Shown here one piece after another: positions 7,413 through 15,697 of a stretch of DNA of 18,324 bases. The DNA lies in the NCBI GenBank assembly GCA_002887195.1, contig PJAB01001000.1, forward strand, positions 1 through 18,324, given 5' to 3'. The position numbers and the translations under genes were made by a program. Below the pieces are notes generated by a model, which was given only the letters and a program-made list of their open reading frames with translations, was not told the origin of the DNA and did no database searches. The first letter of the stretch is position 1. Every line of letters begins with the position of its first letter. This DNA comes from Chrysochromulina parva. Lineage: Eukaryota > Haptophyta > Prymnesiales > Chrysochromulinaceae.

Positions 7413-7808
7413 ATGCCCCCCAAAGCCGCGAAGGAAGCGAAGACGAAGGCGCCCCCCGCTAAAAGTCCCGAGAAGGCGAAGCCGGACGCCGCCAAAAGCA
7501 GCGGCGACAAGAAGGAGAAAAGCGACAGGAATGGGAAGAAGGAGAAAACAAAGAAGGCAGTTTCGGCAGCAGGCAAGCAATCGGAAATGGACTTGTCTAG
7601 CAAGCCGGAACCAGCGAACGTGGAGCCCGCCGTGGACCCCAATGCTAGCTTTCTCGACAAGCTAGCGGCCGCAGAATCTAAGCCTCCTCTCGGTAAACCA
7701 GAAAACCGTCGTTCTGCATCTAAAGCTGCTCTCGGGCCCCAGCCATTTCCTGCTCGGTCGTCTTCAAACTCGGCATTGAAACCGAAGGGCCCGAAAGCTC
7801 CTGCTTGA
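7413..7808 (+). CDS. Small Lys/Pro/Ala-rich hypothetical protein
   Basis: A 131-residue protein from the ATG at 7413 (CGGGATGCCCCC). It begins MPPKAAKEAKTKAPP and is strongly basic for its first 60 residues, with KKEKS and KKEKTKK clusters that could act as nuclear localisation signals. A short possible helix, ASFLDKLAAAE, sits at about 77-87. The rest is Ser/Pro/Lys-rich and probably disordered. No family recognised. The opposite strand is also open over this stretch (to 7861), but Lys codons read backwards give a Phe/Leu-rich frame, so I favour this strand. Some doubt remains that it is coding at all. Confidence 0.5.
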   Translation: MPPKAAKEAKTKAPPAKSPEKAKPDAAKSSGDKKEKSDRNGKKEKTKKAVSAAGKQSEMDLSSKPEPANVEPAVDPNASFLDKLAAAESKPPLGKPENRRSASKAALGPQPFPARSSSNSALKPKGPKAPA

Positions 7809-8488
7809 GATCTTCGGTCAGGTCCGCCAACCCTCCGCGAGAGCGCGCAACGCGTCACCACGGCGACGTGATGTGTCCCGCCGACGGTGCCCGCCTCCTC
7901 AGCCTCGCTGCTGCACGGTGCAAGGCCTCGTGCCGAACTGCCTTGCAGAATCGCATCACTTCACTCGCATGCTGAGTGCGAGGAACAGGAACCCCAGCTT
8001 TTTGTGCGCCCGGTTGACCCGGGCGTCGCTCCCTTCTTCCAGATTGCAGCCCGCGTGACGCGGCCGGCGCACGAAACACACGCGCCGCCGCCAGGTGATC
8101 ATACTGATCATATGAGATCCTCAGATATGCCAGCCTGAGCTTCCACATGTCTCATGTGCAGCAGTGCAGGCGCGAGTCAGTGTAGACAGAATTAGCGGTT
8201 TAGGCTCGAGAGAGCTGTTGCGCAGAAAACACGTGTTTGCCGAGTATGTGTGACCTATTATTACGCTGCGTGTGTCTTTGTGTCAACAAGGAGCTGGAAA
8301 GTGTCGAGCAATGGCTGTGAAGCAAGCTTGCTTGCTTGGCTGTGAAAAGCGTCGATTGCGTTGAACTTGTTGGCGTGAATGAAAAGTGGACGAGGACAGT
8401 CGCGTGTGCAGGGCGCGTGGTCCAATCACTCGCGTCAATCCGTGGGAGCCGGCCTCTCTCCGGTCGTCGACTGCCTAGCCGCGGGCCA
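7809..8488. other. 680-bp spacer upstream of WD40 gene
   Basis: No gene seen. It contains a TGATCATA doublet at 8096-8103 and 8105-8112 and a 10-bp direct repeat (TGGCTGTGAA at 8312-8321 and 8337-8346) bracketing 15 bp of CTTG-type sequence. An upstream ATG at 8311 opens an 17-codon frame ending at 8364, ahead of the WD40 start. Confidence 0.45.
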
Positions 8489-10477
8489 ATGATCTCGTCG
8501 ATCGCCTGGGTGCGGCGTGGAGCGGCGGCACGCGTCCCGACGACGGAAGCGGGGCTCCATGAGGTGATGGCTGGCCAAGCACCCGCAGAGCCTGCAATGG
8601 CTGCCGCATCGAGCAGCAGCAGCCAGCGTGGCAAGGCGGCAGGCAAGCGGCGCTCGGCAGAGGATGAGGCAGATGAGGAGGACGATGACGAGGAGGCAAC
8701 GCCTGTGCTGACGGCGGGCAACATCATGTATTACCGCTCCAACAAGGAGGATCCCAACATTACGATCAACGAGGACGAGGACATTGACTCGGAGATCGAC
8801 GACTACGAGATTACTGAGACAGACCTGGTGCTGCTCGGCGCGCGCTCGGACGAGCAGCTGAGCAACCTCGAGGTGTACATTTACGAGGAGCCCGTGGATA
8901 ACCTGTACCCGCACCACGACATCCCACTTCCTGTCTTCCCACTGTGCGTCGCGTGGCTCGACCACCATCCTGCAGCGGCGGCGGGTGCGTCATCATCTAC
9001 CTCGCGTCCACGCGGCAACTACGCTGCAGTGGGCACGTTCGCACCGTATATCGAGATTTGGGACCTCGACGTGATCGATGCCCTCGAGCCCGTGTGCGTC
9101 CTCGGCGCCGAGGCTGCCGCCGCGGCCGCTGACTCGCAATTCACGTCAGCCGCGGCGGAGGCGCTTGCGGCCAGCGAGCGCCAAAAGGGAAGCAAGAAGG
9201 ATGGCGCGGCTGGCGAGGGCGCGGCCGGCAAGAAGCCGAAGCGCAAGAAGAAGCTGGGCGGAGCATCGGGCGGGCCGCAGGGCCACACCGATGCCGTCAT
9301 GTGCCTCTCGTGGAATACCCTGAAACCCAATCTCCTCGCGTCCGGCTCAGCGGATGCTACTGTAAGGCTGTGGGATCTTGACGGCGACGTGGGCGGCTCC
9401 ACGATGGCGCTCACGCAGCACACGGACAAGGTGCAAGCGCTCGCGTGGCACCCCACCGAGGCCGCCGGCCTCCTCTCCGCCGGCTTCGACAAGCGCGCCA
9501 TCGCGGTCGATGTGCGCGCGCCCGCCGGCCCGACTGCACGTGAGTGGCAGCTCACGGCCGACGCCGAACGGGTGCGCTGGAGTCCCGGAGGTATGAGTTT
9601 CGTCGTCTCGAGCGAGGACGGGCTCGTCAAATGCTTCGATATCCGGCACAGTGGTGGCGGCGCCAGCGGCGGCGCCGTCTGGTCACTGCAGGCGCACAGC
9701 GGCGCGACGGCGGCTCTCGACTTTTGCCCGGCTGCAAGTGATATCCTCGCTACCGGGGGCCAGGATAAGCTGGTCAAGGTGTGGTCGGTGAGCGGCGCGA
9801 AGCCAGAGATCGTGGGCCGTCGAAACATGGGCCTCGGCGCCATCTTCGACGTAAGCTTCGCATCCGATTCGCCCACCTTGCTCGGCGCGGGCGGCGCGTC
9901 TGGAAAGCTCGGGGTGTGGAATACCCTTGAGCTCGAAGCGATGCAGGAGCGCTTCCCCACAGCTGTGGCGGCCCTTGACGAGGACGGGCGCGTGCTCTCG
10001 AACGCGGTCGCGGGCATGGGGGCACTTGACGTCAACTCGTCCGACGAAGACGACGACGACGACGACGGGCGCGAGCACTACGGTGGCAACGCAATCGTCC
10101 GCGGCGAAGTCGGCGCGGCGGCGGCAGCGTCCTCAGCGGGGCGTGCTGCAAGTGCCAAGGGCGGCGGCGCTCGGGACGGCGGCATGAGTGCCAATGGCGG
10201 TGGCGGTATGAGCAGTGGCAAGGCGGCCGCCGGTAGCAAGGGCAAGGCGGTGGCGCGCGATGTGGAGATGGATGATGAGGAGGACGAGGACGAGGAAGAG
10301 GACGAGGAGGACGAGGAGGACGAAGCGGTGGCGCCGGCCGTGCTCGAGCAGACTGCCAGAGAGAGCGAAGCTGCGGCGCACCGCGCCCGCGTAGAAGCTG
10401 CACTCGCAGCGGCAGCGAAGAAGGCGAGGCGAGGCAAGCCGAAGAACAAGGCCAAGGCCGCAAAAAAGGGGCGGTGA
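8489..10477 (+). CDS. PWP1: PWP1-like WD40 ribosome-biogenesis protein
   Basis: A 662-residue intronless WD40 protein. The start at 8489 gives MISSIAWVRRG, matching the conserved beginning of PWP1 (periodic tryptophan protein 1), which argues against the upstream frame. PWP1 is a nucleolar and chromatin-associated factor for rRNA synthesis and large-subunit maturation. An acidic stretch lies at 57-69, then the PWP1-type NITINEDED / SEIDDYEI segment at 90-108 and the LEVYIYEE / NLYPHHDIPLP region at 127-148. WD repeats end in IEIWDLD (188-194), VRLWDLD (292-298), VKCFDIR (380-386), VKVWSVS (429-435) and LGVWNTL (474-480). An Ala/Lys-rich insert at 205-258 splits the first repeats. The tail has an Asp/Glu run (about 592-612) and a basic end (KKARRGKPKNKAKAAKK) that fits nucleolar targeting. 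It is longer than the human protein (about 500 aa) because of the inserts and tail. Confidence 0.9.
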   Translation: MISSIAWVRRGAAARVPTTEAGLHEVMAGQAPAEPAMAAASSSSSQRGKAAGKRRSAEDEADEEDDDEEATPVLTAGNIMYYRSNKEDPNITINEDEDIDSEIDDYEITETDLVLLGARSDEQLSNLEVYIYEEPVDNLYPHHDIPLPVFPLCVAWLDHHPAAAAGASSSTSRPRGNYAAVGTFAPYIEIWDLDVIDALEPVCVLGAEAAAAAADSQFTSAAAEALAASERQKGSKKDGAAGEGAAGKKPKRKKKLGGASGGPQGHTDAVMCLSWNTLKPNLLASGSADATVRLWDLDGDVGGSTMALTQHTDKVQALAWHPTEAAGLLSAGFDKRAIAVDVRAPAGPTAREWQLTADAERVRWSPGGMSFVVSSEDGLVKCFDIRHSGGGASGGAVWSLQAHSGATAALDFCPAASDILATGGQDKLVKVWSVSGAKPEIVGRRNMGLGAIFDVSFASDSPTLLGAGGASGKLGVWNTLELEAMQERFPTAVAALDEDGRVLSNAVAGMGALDVNSSDEDDDDDDGREHYGGNAIVRGEVGAAAAASSAGRAASAKGGGARDGGMSANGGGGMSSGKAAAGSKGKAVARDVEMDDEEDEDEEEDEEDEEDEAVAPAVLEQTARESEAAAHRARVEAALAAAAKKARRGKPKNKAKAAKKGR

Positions 10478-10910
10478 GGATGACGAAGGATGCAAGCTGC
10501 CACGGCGCGAACACGCCCCTGCACCCACACATGAGATGTATCTCTATCTGACTCGGCATAGACCGATCAGACGAGAGTGTGCCCTGTATGGTGTTGATGG
10601 TCCGCGTACAGGCGCCTCGATGATCATGATCTGCATGATCTGAGAGTATGCTGCACACACACCACCAACTACGGCAATCGTGCGTCTTCGCATTCACAGC
10701 ATGGCGGCTACAGGACAAACTCACAAAATACGGCTCGGGCCTCGGCACAGTACACCACACACCGAGTGTCTGATCCCCCCGGCAAGGCCAAGCAACTGGA
10801 ACTGCATGAGATTTCTGAAATCTTTGTCCACATTTCTCTAGGCGCGTGGCGGAGGCCCGAGATCTACATCACCCGGTGCCACCGATGCGTTCATTCCGGG
10901 ATGTGGGAGT

Positions 10911-11258
10911 CTATAAGAATTGGAGCCAGCGCGCGGGTCCCATAGGATGCCCGGTGCGCGTCAGGAAGGCGTGTTGGCGTTTAGCACGAGGAGCAGAAGG
11001 TACCCGCCTTTGCTTTGAGATGACGTTCGTGCAGGGCGTAAAGGGGCCCTGGATGGTGATGGGCGGAACCTCGCATGACGTGTAGCTTCCCGGCTGGGCC
11101 ACCAGGATCGGCGATTTCGTAGGATCCATGTGCTCCTTGCGGATCAGCGTGTTGGCCTTCTCCCTGCACATATCTTCTCCCAGCATAGCAGTTTCGCAAG
11201 CTGCCTGCATCACCGCTGGTGTGGAAGGTGTGACGCAAATATCGCCGTTCGCCATCAT
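10911..11258 (-). CDS. Weak hypothetical minus-strand frame
   Basis: From the tandem ATGs at 11258-11253 it would give 115 residues starting MMANGDICVTPSTP. The frame is open further upstream to 11369 without another ATG. It has no recognisable domain, and overlapping frames on both strands are also open here. The part to about 11020 has the more protein-like composition; the end is Arg/Pro-rich. It could be one exon of a longer gene. Kept only because this 1.2-kb gap has nothing better. Confidence 0.18.
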   Translation of the reverse strand: MMANGDICVTPSTPAVMQAACETAMLGEDMCREKANTLIRKEHMDPTKSPILVAQPGSYTSCEVPPITIQGPFTPCTNVISKQRRVPSAPRAKRQHAFLTRTGHPMGPARWLQFL

Positions 11259-11617
11259 GACGAGTACCCGCGCCGATCGGGACCGAAGCTTCTCCAGCTG
11301 TACGATGAAGGTGGCGTGCGCGATTGCGCGGTGGCGTCTTGCGCTTTTTAGGAAAGACGGAATCTGCAACCGCGGGCGTCAAAGATTCCCGCCAACTCGG
11401 CGCCGTGGAAATTCTGAACACTTCAACGACGTCTCCACGCGTTTCAAAGTCTCTAGTGTGTCTGTGTCTCAATCTCTTTAATATCTCGCTCACTCACTCG
11501 CTCGCGGTCCACCTTTCAGCGCGCCTATGTACCGGTACCTCGGAACTTCTAAGCCGTCCCTGCGGACATTGTTGTGAAGTGTGAACTTGAGGAATATAAA
11601 CGGACGTGCGAGTCCCG

Positions 11618-11681
11618 GCTCCCCCCGGTGTCTTTTTACCGTTACATCTGCTCCCCCCGGTGTCTTTTTACCGGTACATCT
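11618..11681 (+). repeat. 32-bp tandem doublet in GH43 leader
   Basis: Units at 11618-11649 and 11650-11681 differ at one base (GTT versus GGT). Each holds CTCCCCCCGGTGTCTTTTTA. A shorter doublet (ACCTGTAACT at 11684 and 11697) follows. It lies 50-110 bp ahead of the hydrolase start codon, in the likely promoter or leader. Confidence 0.95.
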
Positions 11682-11727
11682 GTACCTGTAACTTGCACCT
11701 GTAACTGTGTGGTTGGTGCTCCTGACT

Positions 11728-13770
11728 ATGCATGTACTCGCCCACGCCCTTACGTGCGCCGCGACCTTTTGCAACCCTCTCAATCTCGACTACCGCTTTC
11801 AGCTCGATGAGCCCTCTCGTCGCGAGGCGGCCGACCCGACGATGGTTGTGTTTGACGGCCAGTACTGGTTGTTTGCGAGCAAGTCGGGCGGCTACTGGCA
11901 CAGCCGCGACCTGGTCCAGTGGACTTTGATTGAGCCGACGGGCCTGCCGCTAGAGGACTACGCGCCGACAGTGGTCGAGATCAACGGCACGCTCTACTTC
12001 ACAGCGTTCAGCAGCGCGGCCGTCTTCTCGACCCGCGACCCGCTCGGAGGAAAGTGGACCAAAGTGGCCAACCTTTCACAGTATTACGACCCGGCGCTCT
12101 TCCTGGACGACGATGGGAGCGTGTACGTCGCCTTCGGGTGCTCGAACAACGACGCGACGCACATGGTGCAGCTGGACCCATCAGCCGGATGGACTGAGGT
12201 GGGCGAGCGCCTGGCGGTCGCGCGCGGCAACGGCAGCGTTCATGGCTGGGAGACGCCCGGAGATGAGAACGAGCTTGATGGGACTCCGCCCTGGATTGAG
12301 GGCTCTTGGATCACCAAGTGGCCTCGTGGCCAAGGTGGCAAGTACTATTTCCAGTACGCGGGGCCGAGCACGCAATACAAGAGCTACGGCGACGGCGTCC
12401 TCGTCAGCGATCATGCACTCGGTCCGTACACGCGCGATGCGGACTCGCCCTTCGCGCACAAGCCGAACGGTTTCGCGGCGGGGGCTGGGCATGGAAGTAC
12501 CTTTCAGGATGTAGACGGGCGGTGGTGGCATGCGGGCACCATCACAATCAGCGTCCGGCACAAGTTTGAGCGCCGTATTGGGCTCTTTCCGATGGAGCTG
12601 CGGCCGGGGCAAGGGCCTGGCGGTGCGGCGGCGCTGCGCATGAATGGGACCCTCGGTGATTACCCGATGTCATCCATTGACGGATCACACCCGCCGTGGA
12701 TGCTACTGTCCTACCTCAAGCCAACCACAGCCTCTTCTACGTACGAGCCGCCGCCCTTCAACGGCTCAACGGCTCACGATCGCGCCTGTGAGGCTCGCGT
12801 TGATGCGCCGAGTACCCTCAGAGCCACCAACGCGAGCGCCTTTGGCACCGACTATGACGCTCAGCACGACGCTCAGCACGACGCTCAGCACGACGCCCAG
12901 CACGACGCTCAGTACGACGCGCGTGCCACCGACTGCAGCCCCACGCTGGCCCTCGCCGTGGACTACAGCCCCATGCGTGCGGTGGATGAGGATCTTCGAA
13001 CTTGGTGGTCTGCTGCGAGCGGCGCGCCCGGCGAGTGGATCTCCATCGATCTCGGCGCGCCCGTGATGGTGCATGCCATCCAACTCAACTTCGCTGAGCA
13101 GAACTCAAGCGCCCTCGGCAAGCTACCGCCATCGGATGCGTGCCGCTACTATGTCGAATACACCACCGGCAGCGAGGGCGGCAGGGTAGGCGAGGAGAGC
13201 AAGGGCGGCGCCACCGACGAGTGGTTGGTCCTGCCGGCGCTGGACCGGCGCGCTCCCGCTGTCGTACGCGACGCCCCCCACGACTACGTCGAGCTTTCGC
13301 AGCCAACGACCATGCGCCAGGTGCGCGTGACGAGTGCACATACCCCGGCGGGGGCTGATTGCCTGGCTCATCAGTAGGATTGCCTCCCTCATTAGGTGCG
13401 CGTGACGAGTGCACATACCCCGGCGGGGGCGCTGTTCTCGCTGAGCGGAGTTCGCGTGTTCGGGCTGAACCCGGCGGCACAGCCGCCGCCCCCCGTGGCC
13501 GGATTGGCCGTCGAACGCGCCCACGACGACGCGCGCCAAGCTAATGTGAGCTGGCTGGCGCCGCCCGCGCCTTTGAGCTTGTATCTCGTCAGGTACGGCG
13601 TGGCCGCGACGGCGCTCGGCGAGTCCGACCTGTACCACAGCTTTCAGGTGGACGGGCGCGAGACGAGCGTCCGAATTCGCGCCCTCTCCGTTGGAGTCGA
13701 GTACCTCTTCGTCGTGGACGCCCTCAACGAGGCTGGGCGCACCGTGGGCACGCAGCTAGTGCGCGCGTGA
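11728..13770 (+). CDS. GH43-like hydrolase with discoidin and FnIII domains
   Basis: Two exons, 11728-13320 and 13396-13770, give a 655-residue protein when the 75-bp intron is removed (phase 0, junction MRQ/VRVT). It is a likely glycoside hydrolase of family 43 (arabinan/xylan-type sugars), exported. The short N-terminus (MHVLAHALTCAATFC) is a weak signal peptide; an upstream exon is possible. The five-bladed propeller spans about 16-315, with the expected triad: Asp36 in AADP (base), Asp121 in YYDPALFLDDDG (pKa modulator) and Glu191 in PWIEGSW (acid). NPLNLDYRF and GAGHGSTFQDVDGRWWHAGT match a bacterial-type subgroup that binds plant or algal polysaccharide. A linker with five DAQH repeats (about 376-397) leads to an F5/8-type C (discoidin, CBM32-like) domain at about 400-555. 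A fibronectin-III-like domain runs to the end. The architecture resembles Bacteroidetes enzymes, so ancient transfer from bacteria is plausible. Confidence 0.85.
12856..12915 (+). repeat. 12-bp coding repeat, five copies
   Basis: GACGCTCAGCAC units at 12856, 12868, 12880, 12892 and 12904, with single changes in the last two. They encode DAQH in the linker between the catalytic and discoidin domains and are a likely hotspot for length variation. Confidence 0.95.
13321..13395 (+). other. 75-bp GT-AG intron with exon-copy 5' half
   Basis: Donor CAG/GTGCGC at 13321 and acceptor CTCATTAG/GTGCGC ending at 13395. Left in, the frame hits TAG at 13375-13377 and cuts off the end of the discoidin and all of the FnIII domain; removed, the frame continues exactly and restores HTPAGALFSLSGVRVFG, a stretch that looks continuous in this protein type. 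The first 35 bases of the intron are identical to the first 35 bases of the next exon (13396-13430). The remaining 40 bases contain two related GATTGCC...CAT(C)AG-TAG units. Confidence 0.8.
13321..13430 (+). repeat. 35-bp direct repeat spanning intron and exon 2
   Basis: Copies at 13321-13355 and 13396-13430 are identical; both are preceded by AG, so the match is 37 bp. They are 75 bp apart. The second copy is exonic, the first is intronic. Confidence 0.97.
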
Positions 13771-14142
13771 GTCGTCGTTTTATGATGACCCTAGTGAAAT
13801 GGAAAGCACGCGCCCGCCTCAGATGGGGCTTTGTTTCCTTGAGACCTTATGGGCTTTATCAACATTTCGCCACACGCGGTCACGCCAATTGGGTCACGCC
13901 AGCAAATACACCTGAACCGCTGAACGTTCTTCCCGGGGAGCGACCGAACAGCTTGCCCCGGGCGCCGCCGGCCTGAATTTACGGAATCCGTAGAGGAAGA
14001 AGGCACACCCGTCGTCCGGTCCGGACTGTCCGTCAGTCACAACGAGTTGGTGCCAACGTCACGCCCAAAGCGGCGCTCAAGGGCGCATTCCCCAAAACTG
14101 TCCACTGTGTGGGGAGCCCAAAAACGATTCCATAGCTTCAAC
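13771..14142. other. 372-bp spacer
   Basis: No gene seen. It separates the hydrolase stop from the ARM-protein ATG. It holds a small GGTCACGCCA doublet (about 13877 and 13891) and no recognisable promoter element. Confidence 0.45.
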
Positions 14143-14988
14143 ATGGGCGCGGAACAGAGCGTGGAGGGCGCGCCGGCGGGGGCGCCCATCGACGGCGGCG
14201 AACCACATCCCAGCGTTTCGCTCTCCAGCGTTTCGCAAGAAGAGACTATCGGCGCGGGAGCAGTATCTTCTGACCCCGTCGCTGAAACACACAAGAAGTG
14301 TGTCGAAATAGACAAGATGGGGCCAGCTGAAGTGGTCAAGATGCTGAACGAGGCATTGCTGGCCAGGCCTCTCAATAACGCGGTTGTGGAGGTTTGCTGT
14401 AGGCGCGTGCGAGTCCTCTGCCGTGATGCCGAGCAGTGCAACGAGTGCGACAAGCAAGGGGCATCAGCGGCAGTCGTGGGGGCGATGAAGGCGCTTCCAG
14501 TTGATATGAACGTGCAGCTGCAGGGTCTCGCTGCCATTGTCAACCTGTGCTCGGGGGAGGCGAATGATCACCGCAACACGTCCGTATCGTCGGGCGCACT
14601 TGAGGCGGTCGTGAATGCGATGATAATGATGGTCAGCAACGCGGAGGTACAGGAGATGGGCTGCATTGCCCTCCAGAACTGCTGCTACGGAGAAGATGAT
14701 ATGGCCATCCATCGGCGGCAGAAGGCGGCCGATGTAGGGGCGCTCAAGGCGGTGATCGATGCGATGAACGCACACCACGCCATCCCCGCGGCGCAGGAGG
14801 TCGGTGCGGCGACGCTGCGGCTGATACTCCACAAGGTACCTGGGCTGCGTGAGGAAGCCATCAAGTTGGGAGCCAAGCCCGAGTGGGTCAAGCCATTCGT
14901 CAAAGAGACGACCGGCATGACGTCTTTCCGACGCATTGCTGCAACAGGCATCGGCACCGGTCGGCGCATTTTCAAAGGGGGGAGATAG
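14143..14988 (+). CDS. ARM-repeat protein with myristoylation-type N-terminus
   Basis: A 281-residue protein from the ATG at 14143 (CAACATGGGC). The frame extends upstream only through non-ATG codons. It begins MGAEQS, with Gly2 and Ser6, the N-myristoylation pattern, so membrane attachment is likely. Residues 6-45 are disordered. From about 50 there are Armadillo-type helical repeats; the clearest run is GALEAVVNAM ... EVQEMGCIALQNCC ... GALKAVIDAMNAH ... AQEVGAATLRLIL at about 145-240. Such repeats form a protein-binding solenoid. The C-terminus is basic (GTGRRIFKGGR). The same ARM-repeat wording is, from general knowledge, frequent in expanded families in haptophytes and other algae; no specific partner can be named. 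It is convergent with the PDZ/SAM gene. Confidence 0.8.
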   Translation: MGAEQSVEGAPAGAPIDGGEPHPSVSLSSVSQEETIGAGAVSSDPVAETHKKCVEIDKMGPAEVVKMLNEALLARPLNNAVVEVCCRRVRVLCRDAEQCNECDKQGASAAVVGAMKALPVDMNVQLQGLAAIVNLCSGEANDHRNTSVSSGALEAVVNAMIMMVSNAEVQEMGCIALQNCCYGEDDMAIHRRQKAADVGALKAVIDAMNAHHAIPAAQEVGAATLRLILHKVPGLREEAIKLGAKPEWVKPFVKETTGMTSFRRIAATGIGTGRRIFKGGR

Positions 14989-15697
14989 CATGACGCAGGA
15001 GATCAGGAACATGCAGTTCTACGTAATCCCCCAACAGCATCCACAAAGCATCCCCTGCCCCAGTGGCCCAGAACCTGCCCTTGTGGACTGTGTTTGCAGG
15101 TTATACGGATCGGCGATCGCGCGGTGGGCGATCGGCGGGGTACTACTTGGGTTGAGTGAGGCTCATTGGTGCGGGTTTGGGGGGTAGTGCTTGTCGTTGG
15201 TGTGCGCAGAGCTGGTCGGGTGCGTCGGGCCGCGTCGGATCTCCGGCCGGGCCGGTGACCACAGTGGCGGGCGATAGAGCTACGATAGAGCTACGAGCTC
15301 AGCTGTATCGCAGTATGTGAATGTGCCATGTACGCCTTCGCCCGTAGCTGGACGATGTGTGACCTTTTCGACCGTTTCTTAGAGCGCGCGGCGCCGCCCC
15401 GGCGCGCCCCGGGGGGCTGGTGGGTCGGCGTGGAGAGCTATAACATCGCGTCATGCTCGGCTCTCGATTGCTATAAGTCAACGCCTGCCTGCCTACGCCT
15501 GTACACCCCAACACCCCCAAACCCCTCCGGGCGCCTAGCTCTCCCTCTCAGGACTTATCCGAAATCCGATCGACCAATCCGATCAGACCGCATCCTGTTA
15601 CGGCCAATCTGATGAGACCGCATCCTCATGCGACACAGCGGGAATATGTGAGCTCTCCACTACCGTTCATCGACCAAACGCCACGTGACAACAGCTT
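14989..15697. other. 709-bp convergent spacer with small repeats
   Basis: No gene seen between the two convergent stop codons. It contains an 11-bp doublet (CGATAGAGCTA at 15272 and 15283) and an imperfect 30-bp doublet around CAATCYGATSAGACCGCATC, starting at about 15575 and 15605. The first part is probably ARM-gene 3' UTR. Confidence 0.45.

Larger units (their letters stand above)
10478..11727. other. 1.25-kb gene-poor region
   Basis: It holds WD40-gene 3' sequence, one weak minus-strand frame (listed separately), and the leader of the glycoside hydrolase gene with a 32-bp tandem doublet. No RNA gene recognised. Confidence 0.45.

Noticed and set aside
7199..7861. 220-codon minus-strand frame across the Lys-rich gene and the microsatellite
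   Set aside because: Its hydrophobic Phe/Leu part is the reverse reading of Lys codons and its end is the reverse reading of the microsatellite; some doubt remains because the plus-strand protein is also low-complexity.
9019..10035. 338-codon minus-strand frame opposite the WD40 gene
   Set aside because: The plus strand carries unmistakable PWP1 and WD40 motifs through the same region; the antisense product is Ser/Pro/Ala-rich.
13321..13395. Frameshift or nonsense mutation making the hydrolase a pseudogene
   Set aside because: The extra segment has GT-AG ends, is a multiple of three, and its removal restores a continuous domain with no other defect in 655 codons. Not fully excluded without transcripts.
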